From the NCBI GenBank assembly GCA_009760885.1, contig CM019719.1, positions 38,498,584 to 38,562,583 on the forward strand: a stretch of 64,000 nt of DNA. The letters run 5' to 3'. This stretch comes from Achatina immaculata (taxonomy: Eukaryota; Mollusca; Gastropoda; Stylommatophora; Achatinidae). Shown piece by piece: positions 11,741 through 22,960 of the stretch; position 1 is the stretch's first letter, and each line of letters starts with the position of its first letter. The position numbers were made by a program, and so were the translations under genes. The notes beneath the pieces are model-generated. The model was not told where the DNA came from. It was given only the letters and a program-made list of their open reading frames with translations, and did no database searches.

Positions 11741-12389
11741 TATACAGATAAGAAAGAACATATCACAGAATCAGACCGATTATGACTTCTAAAAAAACCC
11801 CCCCCACAAAATCTCTGCTTAGAAATCAAACAAAAAACCCCCCACCCCAACCCACACACCCAAAAAAGCTTTTATATCCTTGGCACTAGAAGAAAATCAT
11901 GGTCTCTAAGCTAAATTTTAACATTAACTTTAAAAAAAATACAGTCAATTTATATTTGATAAATAAGGTTAAAAAGAGACACATACAGAACAAAACAATC
12001 GTGGCCATAAATGCTAGCACAGAGGAATGTTTCTCGCTACTCGACCCATTACAGAGGAAAATGTAAATATACATCTACAACTCTTACACTACACCATCCA
12101 AAATCTCTTAGGATTAAAGAAAACCGTAGCTGTTTTAAAAAAAAGCAAACACAGGTAACATGTTTTATGTGACAAACGCATAAGCACTCTAAACAACAAC
12201 CCCCCCCCCCCAAAAAAAAAAACGACAACAATTAAATGATGCCTATGTTTAACCTGAGTTTTGAAGTTAGCTGTTTCTTTTATCATGTGTTATTATCCAC
12301 TAAAATACCTTGCTTGTGCTCAGAAACTGTGAACGTGGAGCTCACATGCTCTGTAATTTGTCTGCCAGCATAGTCAGCTGAGCTCAGAC
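11741..12389. other. no gene seen
   Basis: A- and C-homopolymer-rich spacer with no convincing exon. Confidence 0.4.
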
Positions 12390-13005
12390 TGAAAATTAAC
12401 ATAAATATAAATCACTGCTGTCTACATTCAGGTAGATACTAATAAGTATCCAATCAGTCTATGTCCTCTAACATAAATATAAATCACTGCTGTCTATATC
12501 CAATCAGTCCATGTCCTCTAACATAAATATAAATCACTGCTGTCTACATTCAGGTAGATACTAATAAGTATCCAATCAGTCTATGTCCTCTAACATAAAT
12601 ATAAATCACTGCTGTCTATATCCAATCAGTCCATGTCCTCTAACATAAATATAAATCACTGCTGTCTACATTCAGGAAGATACTAATAAGTATCCAATCA
12701 GTCCACGTTCTCTAACATAAATATAAATCATTGCTGTCTACATTCAGGAAGATACTAATAAGTATCCAATCAGTCCATGTTCTCTAACATAAATATAAAT
12801 CATTGCTGCCTACATTCAGGAAGATACTAATAAGTATCCAATCAGTCCATGTCCTCTAACATAAATATAAATCACTGCTGTCTACATTCAGGAAGATACT
12901 AATAAGTATCCAATCAGTCCACGTTCTCTAACATAAATATAAATCACTGCTGCCTACATTCAGGAAGATACTAATAAGTATCCAATCAGTCCATGTTCTC
13001 AGACG
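12390..13005. repeat. 72-bp minisatellite with a ~50-bp deleted subtype
   Basis: Unit of 72 bp starting CTAACATAAATATAAATCAC. A shorter subtype of about 50 bp lacks the internal TTCAGGTAGATACTAATAAG segment. At the left end long and short units alternate (about 122-bp period); the rest are long units. Confidence 0.93.
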
Positions 13006-13514
13006 GTTACCCGGCTATGCCTGGGGTGTCAAACTGCTGTGACCTAAAGGACCACAACTGTATGTAGAAATCGAGTGGCTGGCCGGAACTAAATGAACTA
13101 GCTTTTGCAACTTACATAAAAATGTGGGGAAAAAGACAGCTATGAAGTAACGGTGAATTGATTGTATCTAACTGGCTTTTCTGATCTTATAAAATGTTTT
13201 TCAAATAAGTTTTGTGGAAAAGAAATGTTAATTTTAATTAAATAAATGGCATTTTCACGATAACTTTGCAATAACTTTCACAAAGAAGGTCTCGCGGGCC
13301 GTAAAAAAGGCTTTTTGGGCCTCCAGCTGGACATCCCCTTACTACGCCTTGTGGTGTCTTACAGTGCAGCAACAGTCTTCTGTATCGTGACCCGCCTGTG
13401 GGCCATGCCATTCACTTCAACGTCAACAGTTCTTTGCCGGGTTGTATTTGGTTGGTCCTACGTTCTGTTGTTTCCCTTCAGGACGTTGAAACGATCTTTT
13501 CCGGGTGTATTCGG
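13006..13514. other. no gene seen
   Basis: Single-copy-looking sequence with no supported exon. Confidence 0.35.
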
Positions 13515-13612
13515 TTCACTCATTCATTACGTGCCGAAAGGATATCGTTGGCGATAACACGTCTCCACTGTATGTGATCCTTGGTGTTTCAAATCAATTC
13601 AAGTGCTTCTTT
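13515..13612 (-). mobile_element. LINE-G 3'-end scrap
   Basis: On the minus strand, AAGAAGCACTTGAATTGATT followed by an Ile-Thr-Tyr block resembles the C-terminal end of the fragment at 31836-32075 (same TTGAATTGATTTGAAAC core). It is a short, decayed piece of a non-LTR retrotransposon. Confidence 0.5.
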
Positions 13613-13674
13613 TTTCAGTGCGGGGGGGGGGGGGGGTGGGGGGGGGGTGGGCGTGGAGACGCTGTCCGATGAGG

Positions 13675-13960
13675 CAATCAGCAACCCATAACAGCTGATA
13701 TGCTAGCGTCAGAGTTAGCGAACCATAGCTGACCAAGACCCTGTCACACCTCTCCGCTGGTACCCATAGGAACAGGCTTAGCCTGGCTAACGGGGCAAGG
13801 ATCGCCGTAGTTCCCATGGTGGTGGCGTCTGCTAAAGAAGCACTGCACGCCCCCTGCTTTTTAGCTGTACTCCAGGACTGAAAAAACAGCTGCTATAAAC
13901 CCAATCCCACGCCGATACGATTCTGTTCCTCGAAACCTCTTCAGCGCCGGAGTTACAGGG
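13675..13960 (+). mobile_element. REP-34 dispersed repeat, copy 1
   Basis: Holds about one and a half 34-bp units (TTAGCGAACCATAGCTGACC type), then the shared body: AAGACCCTGTCACACC, GGTACCCATAG, CTGGCTAACGGGGCAAGGAT, CCCATGGTGGTGGCGTCTGC, TAAAGAAGCACTGCAC, and an end with CCGATACGATTCTG. The same order recurs at 26515, 34445, 53115 and, inverted, at 62468-63000. It codes for nothing, so it is a non-autonomous dispersed repeat of unknown class. Confidence 0.75.
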
Positions 13961-14035
13961 AGTTCGTACAAGTTTTCCACTGCCACATGGTCAGGAACAG
14001 ACAGAACTACAAAAATACGATTTTTAAGGGCATGC

Positions 14036-14752
14036 ATCTTTCCCATCGCAACATATGCCTGTGAGAACTGGACACTTAACAAAACAGCTGAGAAACACAT
14101 AAATGCCTTTGAATGTAAATGCTACAGAAGAGTTCTTCAAATATCATGGACACAAAAAAAAAGAACAAATATATCCATACTAAAAAGTAAAAAGTAAAGA
14201 TAGTCCCATAGCAAATGCCGTAGGGGGTGAAGCGTTAGAGACCTCATTATGCTGGGTCATCAGCGTATGAGGTAGGGTGACCAGTTCCTTTCCTCGCTGT
14301 CTTTACTTCCCAGATTTTCTCTGGTACCCATTTTACGAGGCTGGGTCGACCTCGGGGCCGTATTGGTCGGAAAAAAAAATCCCGCTCAGCTGGGGATTCG
14401 AACCCTCGACCATTTGGTTGCTAGACGAGTGCTCTAACCACTACGCTAGCCGGCCCTATATCCATACTACAAGAACTAATATTGAAGAAGGCTGGCTAGT
14501 AAAGAGGATTAAAGAGAGAAAACTTAAATATTTTGGACACATTAAACGTCACGATAATCTAGAGAAGACCATCTTGGACGGGTATATAATGGGAAAGAGA
14601 AAGAGAGGAAGGCCAAGGCGAAGATGGCTGCAAGACATCGTTGATAATCTGCAGATGGATGCATCAGCAGTAGGGCATCTTGCTCATAACTGAGAGGCCT
14701 ACAGAGGCTTTTAGGGAGGCAAAGTTCCGCAAGGGACATGTAAATGAATGAA
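14036..14752 (+). pseudogene. RTE-B retrotransposon 3' end, copy 1, split by a SINE
   Basis: Encodes the C-terminal part of a non-LTR (RTE-like) polymerase: PIATYACENWTLNKTAEKHI, then after the SINE the conserved ERKLKYFGHIKRHDNLEKTI and GKRKRGRPRRRWLQDIVDN. It ends in an (AATG)n tail near 14737-14750. It is 5'-truncated, and the SINE at 14183-14456 interrupts it. Copy 2 at 15578 shows the uninterrupted sequence. Confidence 0.85.
14183..14456 (-). mobile_element. tRNA-derived SINE-C inserted in RTE-B
   Basis: Minus strand: tRNA-like head CGTAGTGGTTAGAGCACTCG and B box GGGTTCGAATCCC, then a T run, GTACCAGAGAAAATCTGGGA, and a tail of TACTTTT repeats. The flanks carry an exact 13-bp target-site duplication, TATATCCATACTA, at 14170-14182 and 14457-14469. 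The paralogous RTE-B copy at 15578-15997 has this site empty, which proves insertion and sets both ends. Confidence 0.92.
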
Positions 14753-15270
14753 TGAATGGTCAGCTCGAGGTTGTACTTCTGTCTTAAGCCTCCCTTCCCA
14801 GCCACCAGCGAGTTCTTTAACTTCTGTCTTATCAGGACACGCCCACGAAATTTCTACATCTCAGAAATGTTGACTGTCTCTTTTTTCTTATAATGCTAAC
14901 CAGTTTTCTTTGCTCTGGAGCTTCTCTCAAGACGTCTTCTTTCTGATTTTTTTTTCTGACTGCCCAGGATATCTGGTGCATATTTCTCCACACCCACATC
15001 CCCCCACCACCTCCCAGATTCTTTATCACCTGTTTGTTAATTATCCCCAAATTTCACAAACATACAGCAAATACTGCCTCTACACAGAGTCCACTACTCT
15101 ACCTTGAACAATAACTGAGTACACGTTCAAGAATTATCATAGAGAGAACTCCAAATTCTCCTCGGTATAGTTGGAAGATACGCATTTCAAACCAACTCTC
15201 CTAAATTAAAACATAAAAAGCCCACATAAAAAGTACCCCCCACCTTTTCCCAGTTTATTTATTTCCTGTG
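14753..15270. other. no gene seen
   Basis: T-rich and C-rich sequence without a recognisable family. Confidence 0.35.
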
Positions 15271-15496
15271 TTAACCCTCTCACTCCTGAATTATTTCCCA
15301 TCCTCTGGCAAAATATTCTTCGATGAGAAACTTTGGTAGAAAGAAACTGGAAGGAAGTTATTACGTAATTTAAAAATACAGGTTGTGCTGCTTTTCATTT
15401 TCTTTAGACTGCCTACATATCACTTTGAGCTTTGATCCGCATAGGTGTGCAAGATCTAGCAACATTGCCAGCGTCGTTCTGGAGTCAAAGAGTTAA
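15271..15496 (+). mobile_element. MITE-like repeat, copy 1
   Basis: Begins TTAACCCTCTCACTCCTGAA and ends with the imperfect inverse, GTTCTGGAGTCAAAGAGTTAA, so it has terminal inverted repeats starting at TTAA. The interior contains GGTAGAAAGAAACTGGAAGG, shared with 39922-40170 and the inverted copy at 46832-47045. It has no coding capacity. TTAA borders recall piggyBac-type elements, but that link is inference. Confidence 0.7.
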
Positions 15497-15577
15497 ACAA
15501 CCACACGCTCAATTCTAGCCAACTCCAATCCCCCTCCCCCAAATCTATCTTTTTTTTTCGCTTACCTATCTTTCCCA

Positions 15578-15997
15578 TCGCAACATATGCCTGTGAGACC
15601 TGGACACTTAACAAAACAGCTGAGAAGCACATAAATGCCTTTGAATGTAAATGCTATAGAAGAGTTCTCCAAATATCGTGGACACAAAAAAGAACAAATA
15701 TATCTATACTACAAGAGCTTAATATTGAAGAAGGCTGGCTAGTAAAGAGGATTAAAGAGAGAAAACTTAAATATTTTGGACACATTAAACGTCATGATAA
15801 TTTAGAGAAGACCGTATTGGAAGGATACATAATGGGAAAAAGAAAAAGAGGAAGACCGAAACGAAGATGGCTGCAAGACATCGTTGATGATCTGGAAATG
15901 GATGCAGCAGCAGCAGGCCATCTTGCTCACAACCGAGAGGCCTACAGGAGTGCTGTTTGGGAGGCAAAGTTCCGCAAGGGACATGCAAAGGAATGAA
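15578..15997 (+). pseudogene. RTE-B retrotransposon 3' end, copy 2
   Basis: Same polymerase C-terminus as copy 1: PIATYACETWTLNKTAEKHI, LNIEEGWLVKRIKERKLKYF, GHIKRHDNL, GKRKRGRPKRRWLQDIVDD, then HLAHNREAYRSAVWEAKF, and a tail GAATGAATGAATG. It starts at the same base (ATCTTTCCCATCGC) as copy 1. The 3' reading frame is well kept, but the element is truncated and cannot move by itself. Confidence 0.88.
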
Positions 15998-17440
15998 TGA
16001 ATGATCTGTGTATTAGGTAACATATTTATGATTCATTGTTATTACTTTCCTAATCTAAAATAGACAAAGAAAACAACAAATTATCGAAGGTTTTAAGCAA
16101 TGTTGTTTAGCTACAGCGACATAACCACAGTGATTAGGACTTGGCTGCACTGGAGATTCGTTCTGATAATCGCTGTCGACGCGGAATGCTTAATGATAAC
16201 CTACATAAATCACTTGAAAAACTGCAGAACAGTCCAGCTCATAAATGCTGCTTCCTTATTTTTCTGAGTTTTCCCAGACCTGAAGTAGGAATTCACAGTG
16301 AACACCTGGAAATATTTCTCTCTTCCACCTCTCCTTAAACAAAACAAACAAGGGAAAAAAAGTGCGCGCAACTGTTTCACTGAAGACTTAAGACAGGTGG
16401 GCTGAATACGATATACAGCAGACAGAAGAGTTGATTACTGCCATTCTATTTCTGGAGGGTTGAGTTGGTCTTATTCTGCTGCTGTTTTTAAAAAGAAGGG
16501 CATCGGTTTCTCTATTCCCGGCAAATCTCACTGTGCCATTTACCCATGCCAGTGACACGCCAACGGAGACTGATAGCAGACCTTCTAAAGTAGTAAAAGT
16601 TCCGAGACATTCTTCAGCTTGTTCTTTAGTGATATCCCAGTAAAAGAACATGCGCCATGCGACTTCTTGACTGGTCTCCATGGGCGGAAACAGCACAAAA
16701 AAAAAACATCTGAAAGAAAGTTCTTCACGAGAAAGTCTTATGGTCTTCTCCACAAACTGCTGTATCTCAACGAAGATGTCTCTTCCGTTGGCCTTTCAGT
16801 GTTCCGCCTGATGAACAAGGCAGGGGCTGTACTTGTAACTGACAGGTAAACTCCGTGGAGGAAACAAGTCGAAAGACTGCTGGAGTTTTTCATGATTCGC
16901 TGCATTTAAAGTCTCGAAAGAAAGAAAACAATGTCATATCACAAAGAATGTTACGCCATGAGTGTAAACCAAAACTAGTCTGTAGACAAAGTGCTTGATA
17001 CCCATGTATTGCACACACTGGTGCATTAAAATACTTGCTTTCAATGGGATGTTCCATGATATCTGAATTCATTTATTTACATTTAAAAAGGACACAAAGT
17101 AACTGTGACTTTAAAAATAGTCATTATGAAGGGCAAAGTGCTTTTATAGGTGAAGTGCGAGATGCCATCATCTGGTGAACCTGAATGGAACCTGTGGGAA
17201 CCTCTAAATCCTCTGGGGGAAGATGTGGACACAATACGCAATTCAAAGCATATACACATAGTCCCCGCTTTACGACGATTCGCTTTTCAGACAATTGGAC
17301 CAAAGAATTTTCACTGCAAATTTACAAATATTTTTTACAGCAAAAAAAAAAAAAAAGAGAAGGTACTTATTTAATGTAAAAGTACTTACTTTAAAGTTCT
17401 TATATAAATTATAAACTCGCTCTGCTTTATTTTTTATATA
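15998..17440. other. mostly unassigned; overlapping open frames at 16388-16850
   Basis: I see no repeat family here. Between 16388 and 16753 the minus strand is open for 121 codons (TKEQAEECLGTFTTLEGLL, then VNGTVRFAGNRETDALLF). On the plus strand a short block at 16796-16846 has a good acceptor (TTGGCCTTTCAG) and a GACAG/GTAAAC donor. The two readings conflict and neither joins the minus-strand gene in phase with a good acceptor. Confidence 0.25.
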
Positions 17441-18918
17441 CTGTTCAGAAAAAAAGAACGCAACGCTACTGTAGTTGTAATGGACACCAAATTTCACACT
17501 TGTATCAAAATTTTATTTTACTGAGTTAATGTTTCAATCTTGGCATGAAAAGACTTTAACAACGAAATGATGTTCATTAAATTTGGTTAGAACTTATATT
17601 CGTTGCGACTGAGGCCTCCATTTCAGTAAAGTGTATGACCTCCTCTGGTCTATATCAGAGAACGACATCTTGACATGGATCTGATTAGCCGTTGGATCTG
17701 TTGTTGTGGAATGGCTGCCCACTCTTCCCGCAGTGCAAGAGACAACTGTCGGATATTGGTTGGCGCCAGGTCTCGCTGGCGGACTTGTCTGTTGAGTTCA
17801 TCCCATAAGTGTTCTATTGGGTTCATGTCTGATGACATGGATGGCCACAGAATGGTCTCGACTTTGTTGTAAGGGAGGAACTGGTTCATGGGGTCAAGAG
17901 TTATCCTGCTGAAAAATCGACCCTGGTGCAGCCACAAGTGGATGGACGTGAGGACGAAGAATTTCAGCGACGTATCGTTGGACATTCAGGCGTACTTCAA
18001 TGTGCATCAGGTCACTTCTTTCCATGAAGCTGATCGTCCCACACCCGAGTACACCTCCACCACAATGTGGAGGAGCATCATCCACGCAGTTCTGGGCGTA
18101 GCGCTCATGGACTCTGCGGTAAACTCTTCTCCGTCTATGGTGTCGCTGGAGCAGAAAGAAAGATTCATCTCTAAACCAAACACTTCTCCTATCACTCGCA
18201 ATGATCCACTGACGATGCTGGTTCGCCCAATGCAGTCGGTGTTGGCGATGCCAGTCCTTAAGAACAGGACCTCTGTAGGGTCTTCTACCCAAAGACCAGC
18301 GTCGTGCAGCTGGTTCCTGACCATTTGATCTGAAATTAGACGAGCTGCTGTCATTGACTGGACTGTTGAGGACGCAAATGCAAATCGATTCCTGGGGTGA
18401 CGCAGACGTATGAAGTGGTCTTCGACAGGGGTTCTGAACTTGTGACTACTATGGGTCTTCCACTGCAGGCCCGGTCTGCAACTGAGCCAGTTTCTTGAAA
18501 TCGTCCCCAAAGGCGACTAATGGTGCTTCTAACTACACTTTGTGACTGTCCAGTCTGTAAACGTCCAATGATGATGAGTTGTTGTTCTGTAGTGAGATGA
18601 GCCTTACCTGCGCATTGAATGCTCAAATGAACTGATTCGAGAAGCATCAATCTTTTATAGACATTCAATAACATGGTCAGTGAGTTTTGTGTTCAGTAAG
18701 TTTAACGGGATTCTCGTGAATCTGTCATGAGTTATTATCAAAAATGCTATTTTGACTAGTGTCGCTTTTCTGTGCTCATGGATCATCTGCTGAGTACAAT
18801 TCAGGTCAGCATGTGAAGTTGATGTCCAAGTGAACGTTTCAGGCAATTTGCCCTTGTCTTATCAGCAAACTTCAGTTTAAATCGCAACATCGTATTTGTT
18901 GCGTTTCTTTTTTAACAG
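17441..18918 (-). mobile_element. Tc1-like DNA transposon, complete in length, inactive
   Basis: A 1,478-bp element flanked by TA on both sides (17439-17440 and 18919-18920). The ends form terminal inverted repeats: CTGTTCAGAAAAAAAGAACG at the left against CTGTTAAAAAAGAAACGCAA read inward from the right. Length, TA target and repeats fit the Tc1 group, which moves by cut and paste. The transposase inside is on the minus strand and broken (see its entry). Confidence 0.93.
17650..18674 (-). pseudogene. Tc1-like transposase, frameshifted
   Basis: Read 18674 to 17650. N-terminal helix-turn-helix (HLTTEQQLIIIGRLQTGQSQ and ISRLWGRFQETGSVADRACS, then GRP). The frame shifts to HFIRLRHPRNRFAFASSTVQ and shifts again to RRPYRGPVLKDWHRQHRLHW and VWFRDESFF (first catalytic Asp). 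FQQDNS follows (second Asp). A stop comes directly after FQQDNS, then another shift to NKVETILWPSMSSDMNPIEH (catalytic Glu in NPIEH), LWDELNRQVRQRDL. All DDE-type catalytic blocks are visible, but they are spread over at least three frames, so no functional enzyme is made. Confidence 0.92.
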
Positions 18919-19208
18919 TATATATTAAAACATGGCTTTCTATTGACAGAGAATTACTGTAAAACCACTAAAAGGAAATTTGCTTTGCATGCGTTTCGCT
19001 TACGTCCTCGTCGAAACAGAACCCCGACCGAACGCGAGGACTACCTGTACTCTTAAGAAATTCGCTTTACATTCATTTCGCTTTCCGACGCGCCCGTTGG
19101 AAAGTGAGTACTACCTGCACTGTTACGGAGAATTCTGGCCCGAGATTCGCTAAAGAAAAGAGAACCTGGCAGTGTAGCTGTGAGGAAAGACAATAAAAGA
19201 GGACTCAC

Positions 19209-19523
19209 TCTCTTTGTTTTTGTCCATACTGCTCTGAATGGAGGCCTTGTCCGGCGGAGTTCCTGGAGCTGCTAGAGGTATACCCACGAGGGAGGCACGT
19301 GACGAGCTGCTGACTAAACCAGTGGATTCGTTGTTTTCTGACATTGCTGCTGTCTGAGACGGCGCCTGGCCATGGCTGGATGTTCCCGATGATGTCAAAT
19401 TCTCCATGCGACAATCCTTGCAGTATATGCAGTGGATCAGCTTGAGGGCCTTTGGGTCTAGACTGGCAGACCCTCCCCCTAAGAAGGGGGACCAGCGAGA
19501 GGAAGAGCCGCTGCTTGTACAGT
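19209..19523 (-). CDS. exon 5 of the unrecognised minus-strand gene
   Basis: A 315-bp GC-rich block. The acceptor on the minus strand is TTTTCTGCGCTCCACAG and the donor is AAAGAGA/GTGAGT. It enters and leaves in phase 1, like exons 3 and 4. The frame reads CTSSGSSSRWSPFLGGGS, then LDPKALKLIHCIYCKDCRME with a small Cys/His cluster (HCIYCKDC). A Ser/Thr/Pro-rich stretch follows (SSSRASLVGIPLAAPGTPPD, KASIQSSMDKNKE). A metal site is possible but unproven. A second frame of the same block is also fully open, so only the phase match to exon 4 favours this reading. I do not recognise the protein. The next exon was not found with confidence. Confidence 0.5.
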
Positions 19524-19659
19524 CTGTGGAGCGCAGAAAACGGTGAAATTAGAACTATTTAAACAAAAATAAAACTCATTTAACGCATAAAAAAAAACCA
19601 AAACTGACGATTTATTCACGTTTTTCAGTGAAACAGCTTGCACTACAGAAACTCCTGTT

Positions 19660-20037
19660 CATCATCATCATCATCATCTGCCGTTGGCTATAATGTTTCT
19701 CCATGGTACTCGATCCTTAATGCAGTCTATCAGTACCAAGCATCAGTTCTCTCGGCCTTCTCCTGGCTCTTCTTCCCTTTACTTTCCCTGTTGTTACAAC
19801 ACCTTCAGTGTCCCCTCCTCTCAGTGGATGTCCTGTGAAAGTATATTTTCTGTCTCTCCTGTTCTTCTGATAAATTCTTCTTCAGTAATCTTTCTCCTGT
19901 GGAATTCGCAACCGTCTTCTGATAAAACCACATTTCCACTGCTTCCACTGATCTTCGTGCAGACCCGCCTCCTGTCCATGATGCACTCCCATATACTAAG
20001 ACACGCCTCTTACCCAGGGTATCTCAAGATTATAGAA
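19660..20037 (-). pseudogene. LINE-D retrotransposon 3' end with (GAT)n tail
   Basis: Minus-strand translation shows a decayed polymerase C-terminus: VYGSASWTGG, VEAVEMWFYQKTV, a basic GKVKGRRARRRPRELML block, and a final VPWRNIIANG. This order is typical of RTE-like elements. It ends at the low-coordinate side in (GAT)n (CATCATCATCATCATC on the plus strand at 19662-19677). Several frameshifts are present. Confidence 0.7.
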
Positions 20038-21069
20038 GTGAAAGCAACGAAATTAACGACACACATAAAATAACAGGAACGCACATGATCATTCAACGTG
20101 TTGCGTAAATAATTTAACGATCTTCGTTGACTCGCGGCTAAGCGCATTAAATAAAAAAAAAAAAAAGTCAAGCCGAGAACCAAATTGTACTTGTCGCACA
20201 AAATAAAACTGCTTGTTTCATTTCTCAGTTTCTTGATATCAGTTACTCTGTGCCTACAGTAGCGCTGAAACAAAATACGATAGCGCTACATGAGTTGTTT
20301 CTTTCCTCTGTATTTCTTTGCATCTTAGTAATTTTTTTTTCCATAATGAGAACATATTGACGTTATGAATCACATATGCGCATACATTTTTTTAGAGAAC
20401 ATATCTGCACACTGGTAGAAAATTCTGCTCACAAACTGTTCAATTACTGAAGAGGGGGGGGGGGGAACTACATTAATGTATTCCAAAAACAAACTACATG
20501 ACAGTATCAAAAGAAGACAGTATTCATGGAATATGACAATCATCAAATAAAAAAACGAGGACGATTAAGACTGAAAATGAAACAATATGACCGGGCGTAA
20601 CGTGAGCAGGGTGCCAACAGAAAATATCACAGATATCGCCAAAGACAGCCTCCCACAAACTGCTGAAGGGCAACGCCTATGCTTGCTCGGCTATATGACA
20701 ATTCATGAAAACAAAAAAATCCACTGCCATCAAGCAGAAGAAGTGTGACGGAATGAAACGTTTCTACAAGACCAAACAATACCCCCCCCCCCCCCCCCGA
20801 GGAACTGACAGACTGCTTATGAGACACAAACGTTCATAGGCGCAGTCACATTTTTTGCACGGATTCTTTATTTCCACGCGTCTTCTAAACTGTTTTTTTT
20901 CCCCCCGCATTATATGAATTCTTTTCGGCCAATTTCTGCCAGTAACACAAGAATCCATGTATCGCATGGTTCGTGCCGTGGAGGAGCGTTCCGATTGTTT
21001 CCCCTCTCATCTGTGACGTTATTGTCTGAAATATTTTATTTATCACGATAACGTGGCGAAAGCTGCCAC
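20038..21069. other. no gene seen
   Basis: A- and T-rich sequence with G run at 20454-20465 and C run at 20780-20797. No exon or repeat family recognised. Confidence 0.35.
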
Positions 21070-21315
21070 TGATCAAAGATAAAAGCTGCTGCTACTGATT
21101 AAAAAAAAAAAAAGCAAAAAAACTGTCACTGATCTACGACCAAAGCGCTATTAATGAATAAAGATAAAAGCTGCTGCTACTGATCTAAGAGCAAATCGCT
21201 GTTAATGAACAAAGATAAAAGCCGTTGCTACTGATCAAAAAAGAGCAAAAAGCTGTTAATGAACAAAGATAAAAGCTGCTGCTACTGATCTAAGCTGATA
21301 CTGAACTAAGAGCAA
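21070..21315. repeat. degenerate ~58-bp tandem repeat, about 4 copies
   Basis: Repeats of AAAGATAAAAGCTGCTGCTA joined to CTGATCTAAGAGCAAA and GCTGTTAATGAA, with insertions of A runs. Confidence 0.8.
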
Positions 21316-21759
21316 TGTCAGTGACGGAATGTGAATGTTATCTCCCCCCTCCCCCCACATATACACACAAACACACCAGCCACCACCAACACAGAAAGCC
21401 TGTAAAAGTAAGGAAAAAAAAAAAACACTCTCGAATAACCGACTGCGTGCTCCTCACTGATACCCGACCATACTTCCAATAACATGCGACATAACGTGTC
21501 TGAGGAACAGATTCTAAAAGCGCGAGCAGAGATGAGCATGTCACTGATGCCGATGTTTAGACTTAGAACACGGCGTAGCTGCACTTTGGAAGCACTCCCC
21601 CCCCCCAACAAATACAAGATAGGCCTTATCTCATGTGTTTACTGGTGGCACCTGTAAAATGGCAAGCCACCATCTGCCGAGAAAGTGCTTCGCATATGAA
21701 GAGCAATGAACGCGCATGGATATTTGATAGAACCTTTTTTTTTTTTTGCTAGCGCCATA
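21316..21759. other. no gene seen
   Basis: Single-copy-looking sequence with C and A runs and no supported exon. Confidence 0.3.
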
Positions 21760-22132
21760 AAAAGGTTTCTGCTTAAGGAAAATACTCAGCATAAAGTGGA
21801 ACGAATTCAAGAATAACGCAGAGATAAGGCAGATGAGCGACCAACAACCTGTCTCATGGGTGATCAGAAAAAGGAGATCGACATATATATATATCTGTGA
21901 TGAGAATAAATAGTCAGAGAATCCTAAAACAAGCTATCAAGTGGAACACAACAGGTCGAAGAAAAGAAAAAAAAAGGTAGATCACGTGAAACTTTAAAGA
22001 GGATATTGTTAACAGAGGCCAAATTAGTAGGCATAACATCCCTTGAAGAGGTTGAAAAGCTAGCCGAAAACAGGAAAACTTGCCGAACTGCCATGTGAGC
22101 CCTATATGACGTCTAACGGCAGGGGAAGGGTG
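21760..22132 (+). pseudogene. RTE-C retrotransposon 3' end, copy 1
   Basis: Nucleotide match to 48250-48600: GTGGAACGAATTCAAGAA, GATAAGGCAGATGAGCGACC, AAACAAGCTATCAAGTGGAA, CCACGTGAAACTCTGAAGAG-like, and GAGGTTGAAAAGCT. The coding frame (WVIRKRR, QAIKWNTTGRR, EVEKLAENRKT) is broken by indels and a TA expansion near 21883-21893. 5'-truncated. Confidence 0.85.
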
Positions 22133-22609
22133 TAAAATGTAAGATAAAAAAAAAAGCCTTCCAGGATACCAGCAAAACCCATACGTTCTCACAAGTCCTT
22201 CTCCTGCAATGAGAATCTCAGCACAAAGTGCAGCGTCCTTCACAATAACGCCATTATGACAACAGTTTACTTCAAGTCAAGAACTTGTCATAGTCTATGA
22301 AAATAGTGAATATTAGAACAAGACCAACAAAAACAACAACAACAAAATAATGACACTTGAACAGAATACTCGAGCAGCAGCATGAACGAAAAACAACAAC
22401 AAAACACTGACCGAATATCTGTACTATGGGTTTCCATAAAAACTTTAGAACCGGAATATGGACATCTTTCTAAGTTTCATAAATGTTGGAGTAGCATTTG
22501 ACGACATTTGAAAAAGTGAAATATGTGCATGCATATTACGTTAACAGCATATAGAAATACCCCCTTGCCCAAACCAAACAAAAAAAAAATTCCTTTCAGC
22601 AGTCAATAT
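22133..22609. other. no gene seen
   Basis: A-rich sequence containing several AACAAC runs; nothing recognised. Confidence 0.35.
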
Positions 22610-22960
22610 AATGAAGAGCAGAGTTCATGATTTTGAGTTCAAACTAAAATTAGACTGAATCATAACTGAACAGAGTTCATATCAAAAGTAGACCGGAACA
22701 TTATGGAACAGAGGTCGTACCAAATGTAGACTGAATCATAATAACGGCACAAAGTTCACACTGAATACAGACTGAATCACAACAGCACGGGTTTCATACT
22801 ACACGTAGACTGAATTCACAACAGCACTGATTTCATACAAGAAGTAGACTGAATCACAACAGGAATCACAACAGCACTGATGTCATACTAGAAGTAGACT
22901 GGATCACAACGACAACGACACAAGAGTTCATACTGAAAGTAAACTGATGGGCTCTAAGTC
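22610..22960. repeat. degenerate ~40-bp tandem repeat, about 8 copies
   Basis: Loose repetition of CAGAGTTCATACTGAA, GTAGACTGAATCACAACAG and related words. Heavily diverged, so probably old. Confidence 0.75.

Noticed and set aside
10711..11792. 285-codon open frames
   Set aside because: Translation of the 32-bp minisatellite in shifting frames.
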